From contig NZ_LQNT01000001.1 in the NCBI RefSeq assembly GCF_001619585.1, positions 372,001 to 436,000 on the forward strand: 64,000 bases of DNA. Reading direction: 5' to 3'. The position numbers and the translations under genes were made by a program. Of the stretch, positions 36,130 through 45,937 are shown one piece after another (position 1 is the stretch's first letter; each line of letters starts with the position of its first letter). This DNA comes from Bhargavaea cecembensis. GTDB taxonomy: Bacteria; Bacillota; Bacilli; Bacillales_A; Planococcaceae. Under the pieces are notes generated by a model. That model was not told where the DNA came from. It searched no databases and worked only from the letters and a program-made list of their open reading frames with translations.

Positions 36130-37092
36130 TTGGAAGAAAACACGGTACAACTGCATGTGGAAGATCCAAACGAAGCGGTGATGCTGCTCGGCATCTCCGA
36201 TCAGAACATGAAGCTGATCGAGGAAGAACTCGGAGTGCGGGTACTCACGAGGGGCGGTGTCATCGTCATCCAGGGCGAGGAGGAACCGCGCGGAACCGCA
36301 CAGGAGCTTCTCAGCCAATTGCTGCGCGTTATCCGGAAGGGCATCAACATCAACCTGCGTGATGTGTCCACTGCCCTGGAGATGGCCAAGAACGGCACAA
36401 TTGAATACTTCGCGGAACTTTATGATGAAGAAATCGCAAGAAACGCAAAAGGGAAGGCCATCCGTGCCAAGACGATCGGACAACGTGAATACGTCCACGC
36501 CATCCGTGCGGAGGACATGGTGTTCGGTATCGGTCCCGCAGGCACCGGGAAAACCTATCTCGCTGTCGTGATGGCCGTGCAGGCTTTGAAAAATGGACAG
36601 GTCAAGCGCATCATCCTGACCCGTCCCGCCGTGGAAGCAGGGGAAAACCTCGGCTTTCTTCCGGGTGATCTGAAGGAAAAGGTCGATCCTTATCTGAGGC
36701 CGCTGTATGATTCCCTGCATGATGTACTGGGGCCGGAACAGACAGAACGCCTGATTGAGCGTGGCACCATAGAAATTGCGCCGCTTGCTTATATGCGCGG
36801 GCGGACACTGGATGATGCCTTTGTCATACTCGACGAAGCCCAGAACACGACCAAGGCCCAGATGAAGATGTTCATGACCCGGCTCGGTTTCGGTTCCAAG
36901 ATGGTGATCACGGGGGACCAGACACAGATTGACCTGCCCCGAAACACGGAATCGGGCCTGATTGTTGCCCAGCGGATCCTGAAAGAAGTTCAGGGAATCC
37001 GCTTCCTGCACTTCGAGCAGGCGGATGTCGTCCGCCATCCGCTCGTTGCGCGGATTATCGAAGCATACGAAGCAAGCAGTCACCGGGAGTGA
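36130..37092 (+). CDS. phoH: PhoH family ATPase (YqfE)
   Basis: A 320-residue PhoH-like protein. An N-terminal KH-like part (1-110) is followed by the ATPase domain: Walker A GPAGTGKTYLAV near residues 136-147, TRPAVEAGENLGFLPGD, Walker B VILDEAQNT and MVITGDQTQIDLP. Starts with TTG at 36130, behind AAGGAG. It follows yqfD by four bases, so it is co-transcribed with the sporulation pair. Cellular role in RNA metabolism is inferred from partners such as YbeY. Confidence 0.92.
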   Translation: MEENTVQLHVEDPNEAVMLLGISDQNMKLIEEELGVRVLTRGGVIVIQGEEEPRGTAQELLSQLLRVIRKGININLRDVSTALEMAKNGTIEYFAELYDEEIARNAKGKAIRAKTIGQREYVHAIRAEDMVFGIGPAGTGKTYLAVVMAVQALKNGQVKRIILTRPAVEAGENLGFLPGDLKEKVDPYLRPLYDSLHDVLGPEQTERLIERGTIEIAPLAYMRGRTLDDAFVILDEAQNTTKAQMKMFMTRLGFGSKMVITGDQTQIDLPRNTESGLIVAQRILKEVQGIRFLHFEQADVVRHPLVARIIEAYEASSHRE

Positions 37093-37104
37093 CCAGAAAG
37101 GTAC

Positions 37105-37147
37105 ACCGGCCGAGTCTCCTGCCTCAGCTGGAGTCCGGCCGGTTTTG
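37105..37147 (+). terminator. Terminator after phoH
   Basis: ACCGGCCG pairs with CGGCCGGT, with an inner CTCC/GGAG stem, followed by TTTTG. The U-run is short. Confidence 0.65.
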
Positions 37148-37223
37148 TCATCCTTGGGGCCGGGGATTGGCCGTCATGGACGGGGAAAGAGGCGTTTCGG
37201 CCCGCCGCTAGGGGGAAGCTGTT

Positions 37224-39338
37224 ATGTTCAAGGGTTTGCAGTCGCTTGTTGAAAGGATTTCATTTTCCGTTTTCTCCATTGTTCTTCTCGGGCTTTCCGC
37301 CCTACTGGCTTTTGGCCTCATGCTCGGAAGTGTGAAGGACGAGACTTATGATATCCGGATGTTCCACCTCGCCAACGAAACCATCCGGTCGACCAAGACT
37401 GTGGAAGATCCCGTCAAGACGGAACAGGAACGGCAGCGTGCCGCGTCCGAGGTCACACCGGTCTATGATTTTGACGAGGAGGCCTCGCAAAACAGTGCGG
37501 CTGTAGTGCGTTCCGTCTTCGACTATGCCCTGGATGCAAAAGCGGAAGCAGCAGAAGACGATCAGGAAGAACCTCCTGAAGCTGCAGGGCAGATTGCGGA
37601 TCTGAGGAAGAAGTTGGAGAGTCTCGAGGAGTCGGGAGGCGGGTTCCGCCTGTCAGACGATCTCCTCGGCTTGCTCGTTCGTGCCGGCAATGCAGAACTT
37701 GCAAAAGCCCGTGACACCGTCAGTGATATCGTGTCCCAAGTGATGGAGCAGCCGATCCGTGACACAGGCCTTGCCGATGCAAGAAACGAAACGGAAGACC
37801 GTATCCGGACATCGGCCATTCCGCAGGAGCTCATGCCGGCAGCCGTTGAGATCGGCCGCTCCAGTATTATTATGAATGAAAAACTGGATGAGCAGCAGAC
37901 CGAGGCAAGGATCGAGCAGGCAAGAGCCGAGGTCGAACCGACACGGATCCTGCAGGGACAGGTCATCGTCCAGGAAGGACAGATTATAGACAGGGAAGTG
38001 CACCGTCAGCTGGAGCTTGCCGGGCTGCTGAATGACAGCGCCTCGCTCCGGCCGGTTTTGGCGCTCGGACTTTTTACATTGCTGATCTTCTGGTTTATTT
38101 ACCGCCATTTCAGGCAGCTGGAACAGCCGGAATATGTGAAAAAGAAATGGCTGACCATTACATTGGTCGTTTACTTCCTGACCATACTGGCGATGAAGCT
38201 GCTTGCCGCGACGGAGATTGATTTTAATATGGCGCTGGCCTATGTCTACCCGACAGCCCTCGTGCCGTTTCTCCTGAGGCTTCTGACGGACGGGAAAATG
38301 GCGATTCTCCTGACGGTGCTGACAGCCGCAACGGGCGGCCTTCTGCTTCAGGAAGGGTATTCTCCTGTCGCCAATATGGAGATTGTGCTGTATATCCTGT
38401 TCGGCGGATTTGCCGGGCATTACCTCATCCAGGGTGACGGCCGAAGGTCGTCGATCCTGACGGCGAGCTTTGGCGTCACGATTGTGAATGCACTATTTAT
38501 TATGTTTTATTTGCTCATGACCCAGTCGCACTTCGGCTGGCAGGAGTGGTCGCTGTTCATGATGGCCGCCCTCGGTTCGGGTCTGTTGTCCGGCGCGCTC
38601 ACCATCGGACTGATGCCGTTCTTTGAAACCGTGTTCGGCATTCTGTCTGACCTGAAGCTCGTCGAGCTGTCCAATCCGAATCATCCTCTCCTGAAGAGGA
38701 TTCTGACAGAGACACCGGGTACATATCACCATAGTGTCATGGTCGCCAACCTGTCCGATGCGGCCTGCGAGGCGATTGGCGCAAACGGGCTTCTGGCCCG
38801 TGTCGGGAGCTATTATCATGATATCGGGAAAACCCGCAGGCCGGCATTTTTCATCGAGAACCAGATGGCCGGCACCAACCCGCATGATTCGCTGCCGCCG
38901 GAAAAAAGCCGGGATATCATCATTGCCCACTCCTCAGACGGAGCGGAGATCCTGAAAAAGCATGGCATGCCCAGGGAGCTTGTTGATATCGCCCGCCAGC
39001 ACCACGGCACGTCGCTGCTCAAATACTTCCTGGTGAAAGCGAGGAAGTCTGGGGAAGAAGTGGATGAGGAGTCATACCGGTATCCCGGGCCGAAGCCGCA
39101 GACAAAGGAAATCGCGGTCATCTCGATTGCTGACAGCTGCGAGGCTGCCGTGCGGTCGATGAAAGAACCGACGCCTGAGAAAATCGAAGAGCTGGTCCAC
39201 ACGATCATCAGAGATAAGATGAATGATGGACAATTTTCGGAATGCGACCTCAGTTTCAGGGAACTGAATATCGTAGGGGAAGTGATCTGTACGACATTGA
39301 ACGGGGTGTTCCATAACCGGATCGAATATCCGAAGTGA
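37224..39338 (+). CDS. pgpH: c-di-AMP phosphodiesterase PgpH (7TM-HD)
   Basis: A 704-residue membrane phosphodiesterase that hydrolyses cyclic di-AMP. Order: membrane helix at about 12-32, extracellular 7TMR-HDED domain (about 50-270), seven membrane helices (about 275-475) and a cytosolic HD domain with YHHSVMVANLSDAA near 502 and YYHDIGKTRRPAFF near 532, plus ARQHHGT and ADSCEAAVRS. All HD metal ligands are present. A weak GGGGGAAG site precedes the ATG. It heads the pgpH-ybeY-dgkA-cdd-era run. Confidence 0.95.
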   Translation: MFKGLQSLVERISFSVFSIVLLGLSALLAFGLMLGSVKDETYDIRMFHLANETIRSTKTVEDPVKTEQERQRAASEVTPVYDFDEEASQNSAAVVRSVFDYALDAKAEAAEDDQEEPPEAAGQIADLRKKLESLEESGGGFRLSDDLLGLLVRAGNAELAKARDTVSDIVSQVMEQPIRDTGLADARNETEDRIRTSAIPQELMPAAVEIGRSSIIMNEKLDEQQTEARIEQARAEVEPTRILQGQVIVQEGQIIDREVHRQLELAGLLNDSASLRPVLALGLFTLLIFWFIYRHFRQLEQPEYVKKKWLTITLVVYFLTILAMKLLAATEIDFNMALAYVYPTALVPFLLRLLTDGKMAILLTVLTAATGGLLLQEGYSPVANMEIVLYILFGGFAGHYLIQGDGRRSSILTASFGVTIVNALFIMFYLLMTQSHFGWQEWSLFMMAALGSGLLSGALTIGLMPFFETVFGILSDLKLVELSNPNHPLLKRILTETPGTYHHSVMVANLSDAACEAIGANGLLARVGSYYHDIGKTRRPAFFIENQMAGTNPHDSLPPEKSRDIIIAHSSDGAEILKKHGMPRELVDIARQHHGTSLLKYFLVKARKSGEEVDEESYRYPGPKPQTKEIAVISIADSCEAAVRSMKEPTPEKIEELVHTIIRDKMNDGQFSECDLSFRELNIVGEVICTTLNGVFHNRIEYPK

Positions 39339-39357
39339 CCGACTGGAGGACTTAACT

Positions 39358-39846
39358 ATGACACTGACGATCGATATGATGGATGAAACCGGTACAGTTG
39401 GGGAAAAGGATCAGCAGCTGGTCATGCGGCTGCTGGAACATGCCGCAGTGATGGAGAAGGTCGGCGAGGCTGAAGTATCCGTCACATTCATGGACGATGA
39501 ATCCATCAGGACGGTCAACCGGGATTACCGGGAAAAGGATCGGGCAACTGATGTGATCTCATTTGCCCTTGAAGAAACGGTTGAAGGGGAAATGGAACTC
39601 AGCAGTCCCGAAGGTATGCCGCGGCTTCTCGGGGACATTCTCATTTCAACGGAGATGGCGGACCGGCAGGCGGAAGAATATGGCCATAGCCGGGAACGGG
39701 AAATCGGCTTCCTGGCACTTCACGGTTTTCTCCATCTTCTCGGCTACGATCATATGGACGAAGAGGAAGAACGCAGGATGTTCGGCCGACAGGATGAAAT
39801 CCTGAAATCGTTCGGTCTCGGACGTGGCACGGATGGACGTCCGTAA
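39358..39846 (+). CDS. ybeY: Endoribonuclease YbeY
   Basis: A 162-residue zinc-dependent endoribonuclease for 16S rRNA 3'-end maturation and ribosome quality control. The metal motif HGFLHLLGYDH lies near residues 121-131, preceded by NRDYREKDRATDVISFAL and GDILIS. GGAGG precedes the ATG. Its end overlaps dgkA by 14 bases. Confidence 0.95.
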   Translation: MTLTIDMMDETGTVGEKDQQLVMRLLEHAAVMEKVGEAEVSVTFMDDESIRTVNRDYREKDRATDVISFALEETVEGEMELSSPEGMPRLLGDILISTEMADRQAEEYGHSREREIGFLALHGFLHLLGYDHMDEEEERRMFGRQDEILKSFGLGRGTDGRP

Positions 39847-40198
39847 GCTTTTCCGTTCGTTCAGATATGCCTGGCGGGGAGTCTTGCATGGTTTCGGCAC
39901 AGAGCAGAATTTCAGATTCCATGTCCTTGCTGCCCTGATCGTGACCTGTGCGGGATGGATGACCGGTCTGTCCCAATCCGAATGGATGATTGTGGTCCTG
40001 CTGTACGGGGGCATATTCGCCCTGGAGCTGGTGAACACTGCCATTGAAAGGATCGTCAACCTCGTATCCCCCGAACATCATCCGCTTGCCGGGCAGGCGA
40101 AAGATGCGGCAGCCGGAGCAGTCCTGCTCTTTGCAGTGGCAAGCGCGATTATCGGATGCGTGATTTTCATTCCCAAATGGCTGAATCTCTTTTTTTGA
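39833..40198 (+). CDS. dgkA: Undecaprenol kinase (DgkA family)
   Basis: A 121-residue integral membrane kinase; in Gram-positive bacteria this family phosphorylates undecaprenol. Three membrane helices at about 30-50, 52-70 and 96-116. Signature: EQNFRFH, FALELVNTAIERIVNL with the catalytic Glu, and AKDAAAGAVLL. The ATG at 39833 is chosen over the GTG at 39824 for better agreement with relatives; the ribosome-binding site is weak for both, so coupling to ybeY is likely. Confidence 0.93.
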   Translation: MDVRKLFRSFRYAWRGVLHGFGTEQNFRFHVLAALIVTCAGWMTGLSQSEWMIVVLLYGGIFALELVNTAIERIVNLVSPEHHPLAGQAKDAAAGAVLLFAVASAIIGCVIFIPKWLNLFF

Positions 40199-40208
40199 AG
40201 GTGGTTAA

Positions 40209-41520
<1,312 letters not shown>

Positions 41521-41524
41521 CAAG

Positions 41525-41552
41525 GCGCGGGCCGGGAGCCCGCGCTTTTCTT
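41525..41552 (+). terminator. Terminator between era and recO
   Basis: GCGCGGGC-CGGGA-GCCCGCGC, a perfect 8-bp stem, then TTTTCTTC. There is no room for a yqzL gene, which B. subtilis has here. Confidence 0.75.
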
Positions 41553-41577
41553 CACATCCGGGGAAGGAGGGAAGCAG

Positions 41578-42393
41578 ATGCTGAACAAATGGGAAGGGAT
41601 TGTCCTTCGCACCGGTCCGTATGGAGAAACGAATAAAGTGGTGACGCTCCTGACCAGGGAAGCCGGCAAAGTGACCGCTATGGCACGAGGCGCAAAAAAA
41701 CCGGCAAGCCGTCTTGCCGCCGTCACTCAGCCGTTCACCCATGGCATCTTCATGATCTATAAGGGGAGGGGCATGGGAACGCTTCAGTCAGGGGACCCGA
41801 TGGACCAGATGCGCCATCTGCACCAGGACATCACGGCAACCGCTTACGCAAGTTATATCGCGGAACTGATGGACCGTCTGATCGAAGATAATCAGCCCTC
41901 TCCTGCCCAGTTCGAACTTCTCAGACAGGCGTTCCATGCCATTGACGAAGAATACGACCCGGAGGCAATCACCTTGTTTGTGGAATGGAAAATGCTTCCC
42001 GTGGCAGGCGTCCATCCTGTTCTGCACCAGTGTGCAAGCTGTGGCGCTACAGAAGGGGAGTTTGCGTTTTCTTTCCAGGAAATCGGCTTTCTCTGTCATC
42101 GCTGCTTCCATGTTGACCCTTACCTGATCCGGCTTTCACCGGCGCATCTCCGTCTGATCCGGACCTTTTACACGGTACCGATCGATCAGGTCGGCAAACT
42201 GACGCTGAAACCCGCTACAAAAAAGTTCATGAGAAAGATCGTGAGGACCATCTACGATGAACAGGTGGGTCTCCGGCTGAAATCGGCCTCCTTCCTGGAC
42301 CAGCTTGAGCGCATGCCGTCATTCGGGAGGGAAGCCGGCAGCAGTAAGAACCCGAATCGTGAGGGAGAAACTGCTTCAGAAGATGAGGCGTGA
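41578..42393 (+). CDS. recO: DNA repair protein RecO
   Basis: A 271-residue recombination mediator that loads RecA with RecR. An OB fold at 1-80 (GIVLRTGPYGETNKVVTLLTREAGKVTAMARGAKKP) is followed by a helical domain with a zinc finger (CASCG near 151 and CHRC near 174). The C-terminus has a short charged extension. GGAGGGAAG precedes the ATG. Confidence 0.95.
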   Translation: MLNKWEGIVLRTGPYGETNKVVTLLTREAGKVTAMARGAKKPASRLAAVTQPFTHGIFMIYKGRGMGTLQSGDPMDQMRHLHQDITATAYASYIAELMDRLIEDNQPSPAQFELLRQAFHAIDEEYDPEAITLFVEWKMLPVAGVHPVLHQCASCGATEGEFAFSFQEIGFLCHRCFHVDPYLIRLSPAHLRLIRTFYTVPIDQVGKLTLKPATKKFMRKIVRTIYDEQVGLRLKSASFLDQLERMPSFGREAGSSKNPNREGETASEDEA

Positions 42394-42439
42394 GTTTCTT
42401 TCCCGGGAAATCATGCCCATGAAAGAGATTCTAACCATC

Positions 42440-42475
42440 AAAAAGGCAGTCCGTCAGATGGCGGACTGCCTTTTT
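42440..42475. terminator. Bidirectional terminator, recO / glyS
   Basis: AAAAAGGCAGTCCG and CGGACTGCCTTTTT are perfectly complementary. It can end both recO (plus) and glyS (minus). Confidence 0.9.
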
Positions 42476-42484
42476 CATCTATCA

Positions 42485-43864
42485 TCAGAATTCGAGACGC
42501 TGTTCAATGAATGCACGGACTTCGCTGATCGGCATGCGAACCTGCTCCATCGTATCCCGGTCGCGGACTGTGACCTGTCCGTCATCCTTGGAATCAAAGT
42601 CGTAGGTGATGCAGAATGGTGTGCCGATCTCATCCTGCCGGCGGTAGCGTTTCCCGATTGACTGGGATTCATCATAATCGACAGGGAAGGATTTGCGGAG
42701 TTCCGCCCATACATCCTGAGCCTCATCCGACAGTTTTTTGGATAGCGGAAGGACCGCTGCCTTGAACGGCGCAAGTGCCGGGTGGAAGCGCATAACCGTG
42801 CGCTGGTCATCCTCGCCGATTTTTTCCTCTTCGTATGCATCGCACAGGAAGGCGAGGGTTACACGATCAGCGCCGAGGGAAGGCTCGATGCAATAAGGCA
42901 CATACTTCTCTCCGGTTTCCGCATCCGTATGGGTGAAGTCCTCGCCGGAATGTTCCATGTGACGCTTCAGGTCAAAGTCGGTCCGGTCGGCGATGCCCCA
43001 AAGTTCGCCCCAGCCGAACGGGAATTTGTATTCGATGTCGACCGTTGCGTTGGAGTAGTGGGAAAGCTCTTCTTTTTCGTGCTCGCGCAGACGCACATTT
43101 TCATCCGTCATGTTCAGCTGGTCAAGCCAGTTTTTGCAGAAATCGCGCCAGTATGCGTACCACTCGAGGTCATCGCCCGGCTTGCAGAAGAATTCCAGTT
43201 CCATCTGTTCAAACTCGCGCGTCCGGAACGTGAAGTTGCCGGGTGTAATCTCGTTGCGGAAGCTCTTGCCGACCTGGGCGATCCCGAACGGAAGCTTTTT
43301 GCGCATGGACCGCTGCACATTCTTGAAGTTGACGAAGATGCCCTGTGCCGTTTCGGGACGCAGGTAGATGTCGTTCGCGGAAGAATCTGTTACGCCCTGG
43401 GAGGTCTTGAACATCAGGTTGAATTGGCGGATTTCAGTGAAGTCCTGTGCGCCGCAGTCCGGGCAGGTGATGTTATGCTCATGAATGAGTTCCTGCATTT
43501 TCTCGAACGGCATGCCATCGACGACCAATTCATTGCCTTCAGCCTCGAGCTTGTTCTCGATCAGCTTATCTGCCCGATGGCGGGCTTTACAGCTTTTGCA
43601 GTCAATCATCGGGTCGTTGAAGTTGCCGACATGTCCCGATGCCTGCCAGACCTTCGGGTTCATCAGGATGGCGGCGTCAAGGCCGACATTGTAAGGGGAC
43701 TCCTGAACGAATTTCTTCCACCATGCCTTCTTGATGTTGTTTTTCAGTTCCACTCCGAGCGGGCCATAGTCCCATGTGTTGGCTAGGCCGCCGTAGATAT
43801 CGGAACCAGGAAAGACAAACCCCCGGTGCTTGGCCAGATTGACGATCGTTTCCATTGAAGTCAT
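42485..43864 (-). CDS. glyS: Glycyl-tRNA synthetase, single-chain (alpha2) type
   Basis: A 459-residue class II synthetase of the homodimeric type, with motif 1 ([10 protein letters not shown] and [18 protein letters not shown]), zinc-like cysteines (CKSC, CPDC), motif 2 ([26 protein letters not shown]) and motif 3 ([14 protein letters not shown]). It is not the GlyQ/GlyS tetramer that B. subtilis encodes at this locus. It is on the minus strand, opposite to recO and ccpN. GAGGAGG precedes the ATG. Expression is under a T-box leader. Confidence 0.96.
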   Translation of the reverse strand: MTSMETIVNLAKHRGFVFPGSDIYGGLANTWDYGPLGVELKNNIKKAWWKKFVQESPYNVGLDAAILMNPKVWQASGHVGNFNDPMIDCKSCKARHRADKLIENKLEAEGNELVVDGMPFEKMQELIHEHNITCPDCGAQDFTEIRQFNLMFKTSQGVTDSSANDIYLRPETAQGIFVNFKNVQRSMRKKLPFGIAQVGKSFRNEITPGNFTFRTREFEQMELEFFCKPGDDLEWYAYWRDFCKNWLDQLNMTDENVRLREHEKEELSHYSNATVDIEYKFPFGWGELWGIADRTDFDLKRHMEHSGEDFTHTDAETGEKYVPYCIEPSLGADRVTLAFLCDAYEEEKIGEDDQRTVMRFHPALAPFKAAVLPLSKKLSDEAQDVWAELRKSFPVDYDESQSIGKRYRRQDEIGTPFCITYDFDSKDDGQVTVRDRDTMEQVRMPISEVRAFIEQRLEF

Positions 43865-43922
43865 GCTGTTTCCTCCTCGTAATTTTTATTTAGGCGATGC
43901 CGGAGACGGTGCATGCTTCATA

Positions 43923-44124
43923 CAAAAAAGCACCCGTCCCCGGACATGATGTCCGGGGACGGGTGCCTGATGACCCGCGGTTCCACCCCGATTGACCGGA
44001 AAACCGGCCCTCTTTCAGAGAGATCGGCTCAGGGGTGCCGCTTCATATCCGTGCAGGCTTTCACCATCCCTGCTCGCTGTTGCTGGATACTACTTCATTG
44101 TCCCTTCATCGCCGTATGGACTTT
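43923..44124 (-). promoter_or_regulatory. T-box riboswitch, glycine type, for glyS
   Basis: On the minus strand the T-box core GGGTGGAACCGCGG lies at 43988-43975, the distal stem I motif GATGGTGAAAGCC near 44068-44056, and a GC-rich terminator with TTTTTT ends at 43923. A GGC triplet at 44039-44037 followed by A fits a glycine specifier. Uncharged tRNA-Gly would favour the antiterminator. Confidence 0.92.
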
Positions 44125-44130
44125 GACAAC

Positions 44131-44159
44131 ATTGTAGCACGGGGAGAATCGTTTCGCAA
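44131..44159 (-). promoter_or_regulatory. SigA promoter for glyS
   Basis: On the minus strand TTGCGA (44159-44154) and TACAAT (44136-44131) with a 17-base spacer. Confidence 0.7.
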
Positions 44160-44182
44160 TCGGATGGAGATTCAGATATAAT
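44154..44182 (+). promoter_or_regulatory. Probable SigA promoter for ccpN
   Basis: TATAAT at 44177-44182; the -35 at 17 bases is TCGCAA (44154), the same hexamer used by the divergent glyS promoter on the other strand. Confidence 0.5.
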
Positions 44183-44222
44183 GAACTAGGCTATAACCCA
44201 TCAAGTACAGGATGTGAGTCGT

Positions 44223-44852
44223 ATGGAACTCAATAAGCGTCAGGATGAGATCCTGGAGATCGTGAAGGCTGACGGGCCGATTACGGGCGAGCAGATCGCG
44301 GAACGCCTCAGCCTGACCCGTGCCACGATCCGGCCCGACCTCGCCATCCTGACGATGGCAGGTTTTCTGGATGCCCGGCCGCGTGTCGGCTATTTCTATT
44401 CGGGCAAGAAAAAGGATCAGCATCTGACAGAGAACATGATGAACATGAAGGTGCGGGACTTCCAGTCGATTCCGGTTGTTGTCCAGGAATCGCTTTCCGT
44501 CTATGATGCGATCACACAGATGTTTCTTGAAGACGTCGGCACACTGATTGTTGTGGATGATCAGTCCAGGCTGACCGGCATTCTCTCCAGGAAAGACCTG
44601 TTAAGGACCGCGATCGGCGGAACCGACCTGGAGAAGATTCCCGTGCATATGATTATGACAAGGATGCCGAACATCGCTTATTGCAGAAAAAACGAAGCCC
44701 TTGTCCATGTGGCGAAGGTGCTGATCGAACGGCAGATAGATGCGCTTCCGGTCGTCGAAGAAACCGACGAGGGGCTTTCGGTAATCGGTCGCATCACCAA
44801 GACAAACATCACCTCGGCGTTCCTGTCGCTGGCGGAAAATCACGATTTGTGA
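44223..44852 (+). CDS. ccpN: Transcriptional repressor CcpN
   Basis: A 209-residue repressor of gluconeogenic genes (gapB, pckA in B. subtilis). Winged HTH at 1-60 ([42 protein letters not shown]), then two CBS domains with [24 protein letters not shown] and [12 protein letters not shown]. The ATG at 44223 is chosen since AGGATGTGA lies five bases before it; a GTG at 44214 aligns better with the B. subtilis start but has no ribosome-binding site. It is paired with ppsR, as usual. Confidence 0.93.
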   Translation: MELNKRQDEILEIVKADGPITGEQIAERLSLTRATIRPDLAILTMAGFLDARPRVGYFYSGKKKDQHLTENMMNMKVRDFQSIPVVVQESLSVYDAITQMFLEDVGTLIVVDDQSRLTGILSRKDLLRTAIGGTDLEKIPVHMIMTRMPNIAYCRKNEALVHVAKVLIERQIDALPVVEETDEGLSVIGRITKTNITSAFLSLAENHDL

Positions 44853-44862
44853 GAGGTGCCCT

Positions 44863-45678
44863 ATGAATCAACTGAAAATGTATATTGTGTCCGATTCTAT
44901 CGGCGAGACCGGAGATTTGGTGGCAAAGGCAGCCATCAGCCAGTTCCGCAAAGATTTCGAATCGACCGCGGTCAAGAGGATTCCGCACGTGGAATCGGTG
45001 GACCAGCTCAAAGAAGTTACAGAAATAGCAGCTGAACAGCATGCCATCATCCTCTATACGCTGGTCAAGGAAGAAATGAGAACTTGCATCAGGCTGGAGT
45101 GCGAGCGCAGGAATATCCCTTCGATCGATTTGCTGGGCCCGATCATCGATGTGATCGGAAGCACGCTGAACGAGCGTGCATCGGAGGAGCCCGGAAGAGT
45201 CCGCATGCTGGATGAGGACTATTTCCAGAAAATCGAAGCCATCGAGTTTGCTGTCAAGTATGACGACGGCAGGGACCCCCGCGGTCTGCTCCTGGCGGAC
45301 ATTGTCCTCATCGGCGTGTCGCGAACGTCCAAGACCCCGCTTTCCCAGTACCTGGCACATAAACGCTATAAGGTCGCGAATGTGCCGCTCGTTCCGGAAG
45401 TGGAGCCGCCTGAAGAGCTGTTCAAAATCGACCCGGACAAGTGCTTCGGCCTTGTGATCTCGCCGGAAAAACTGAATTCTATCCGCAAAGAGCGGCTTAA
45501 GGCACTCGGTTTGAAAGATGACGCGAACTATGCGAAAATCGAGAGGATCAGAGCCGAGATCGATCATTTCTACTCTGTGGCGGACAGGATCGGCTGCAGG
45601 GTCATTGATGTGACCGACCGGGCAGTCGAAGAAACCGCGAACATCATTTTGAATATTAAACAGAAGCGTGAACGATGA
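44863..45678 (+). CDS. ppsR: Pyruvate, phosphate dikinase regulatory protein
   Basis: A 271-residue DUF299 bifunctional kinase/pyrophosphorylase (YqfL) that controls pyruvate phosphate dikinase by ADP-dependent phosphorylation and phosphate-dependent dephosphorylation. It opens [18 protein letters not shown] and contains the P-loop-like [15 protein letters not shown] near residues 150-164. Ten bases after ccpN, hence one unit controlling gluconeogenic flux. Its target ppdK is not in the window. AGAGGTG precedes the ATG. Confidence 0.93.
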   Translation: MNQLKMYIVSDSIGETGDLVAKAAISQFRKDFESTAVKRIPHVESVDQLKEVTEIAAEQHAIILYTLVKEEMRTCIRLECERRNIPSIDLLGPIIDVIGSTLNERASEEPGRVRMLDEDYFQKIEAIEFAVKYDDGRDPRGLLLADIVLIGVSRTSKTPLSQYLAHKRYKVANVPLVPEVEPPEELFKIDPDKCFGLVISPEKLNSIRKERLKALGLKDDANYAKIERIRAEIDHFYSVADRIGCRVIDVTDRAVEETANIILNIKQKRER

Positions 45679-45690
45679 ACGGCAGAACCC

Positions 45691-45725
45691 AGAACCGCCT
45701 CTTCGGAAGGCAGGTTCTTTTTTTT
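45691..45725 (+). terminator. Terminator after ppsR
   Basis: AGAACC and GGTTCT arms with an inner CCT/AGG stem, then TTTTTTT. Confidence 0.8.
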
Positions 45726-45802
45726 GCAGCCGATATGGCGGAAGAACCGAAAAAATCAAAAGAAAATCTTCTCTAATGGTGGAAATGTACGGTGAGGCGT
45801 AT

Positions 45803-45808
45803 TATAAT
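45803..45808 (+). promoter_or_regulatory. Probable -10 for dnaG-rpoD
   Basis: TATAAT at 45803-45808; no good -35 upstream. It lies 130 bases before dnaG, giving a leader that holds a terminator-like hairpin and a short ORF. Confidence 0.4.
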
Positions 45809-45834
45809 TGGATATTGTGAATAAAATGCGCGTA

Positions 45835-45868
45835 GTGGGCAGTTTTCTTCCCTCCTGCGCACTTTTTT
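45835..45868 (+). terminator. Terminator-like hairpin in the dnaG leader
   Basis: GTGGGCAG pairs with CTGCGCAC (one mismatch) and is followed by TTTTTTG. It sits between the putative promoter and dnaG, so it may attenuate the replication/sigma operon. Confidence 0.5.
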
Positions 45869-45889
45869 GTCGAAGAATGAAGGATTCTT

Positions 45890-45934
45890 ATGCTGAATCT
45901 CGAATTCGAGAGTACGGCCGAAAGTGTGGTGTGA
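45890..45934 (+). CDS. Possible 14-residue leader peptide upstream of dnaG
   Basis: ATG CTG AAT ... GTG TGA, 14 codons (MLNLEFESTAESVV), with AAGGATT six bases upstream. Its stop codon ends three bases before the dnaG ATG, and dnaG itself has only a poorly spaced ribosome-binding site. Translational coupling is therefore plausible. The peptide shows no repeated amino-acid codons that would suggest classical attenuation. Chance cannot be excluded. Confidence 0.3.
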   Translation: MLNLEFESTAESVV

Positions 45935-45937
45935 AGG

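Noticed and set aside
43923-43966. Large GC hairpin as a plain terminator or CRISPR-like repeat
   Set aside because: The adjacent T-box core and its placement in the glyS leader show it is the riboswitch terminator.
44214-44222. GTG at 44214 as the ccpN start
   Set aside because: It aligns with the B. subtilis N-terminus but has no spaced ribosome-binding site; AGGATGTGA fits the ATG at 44223.
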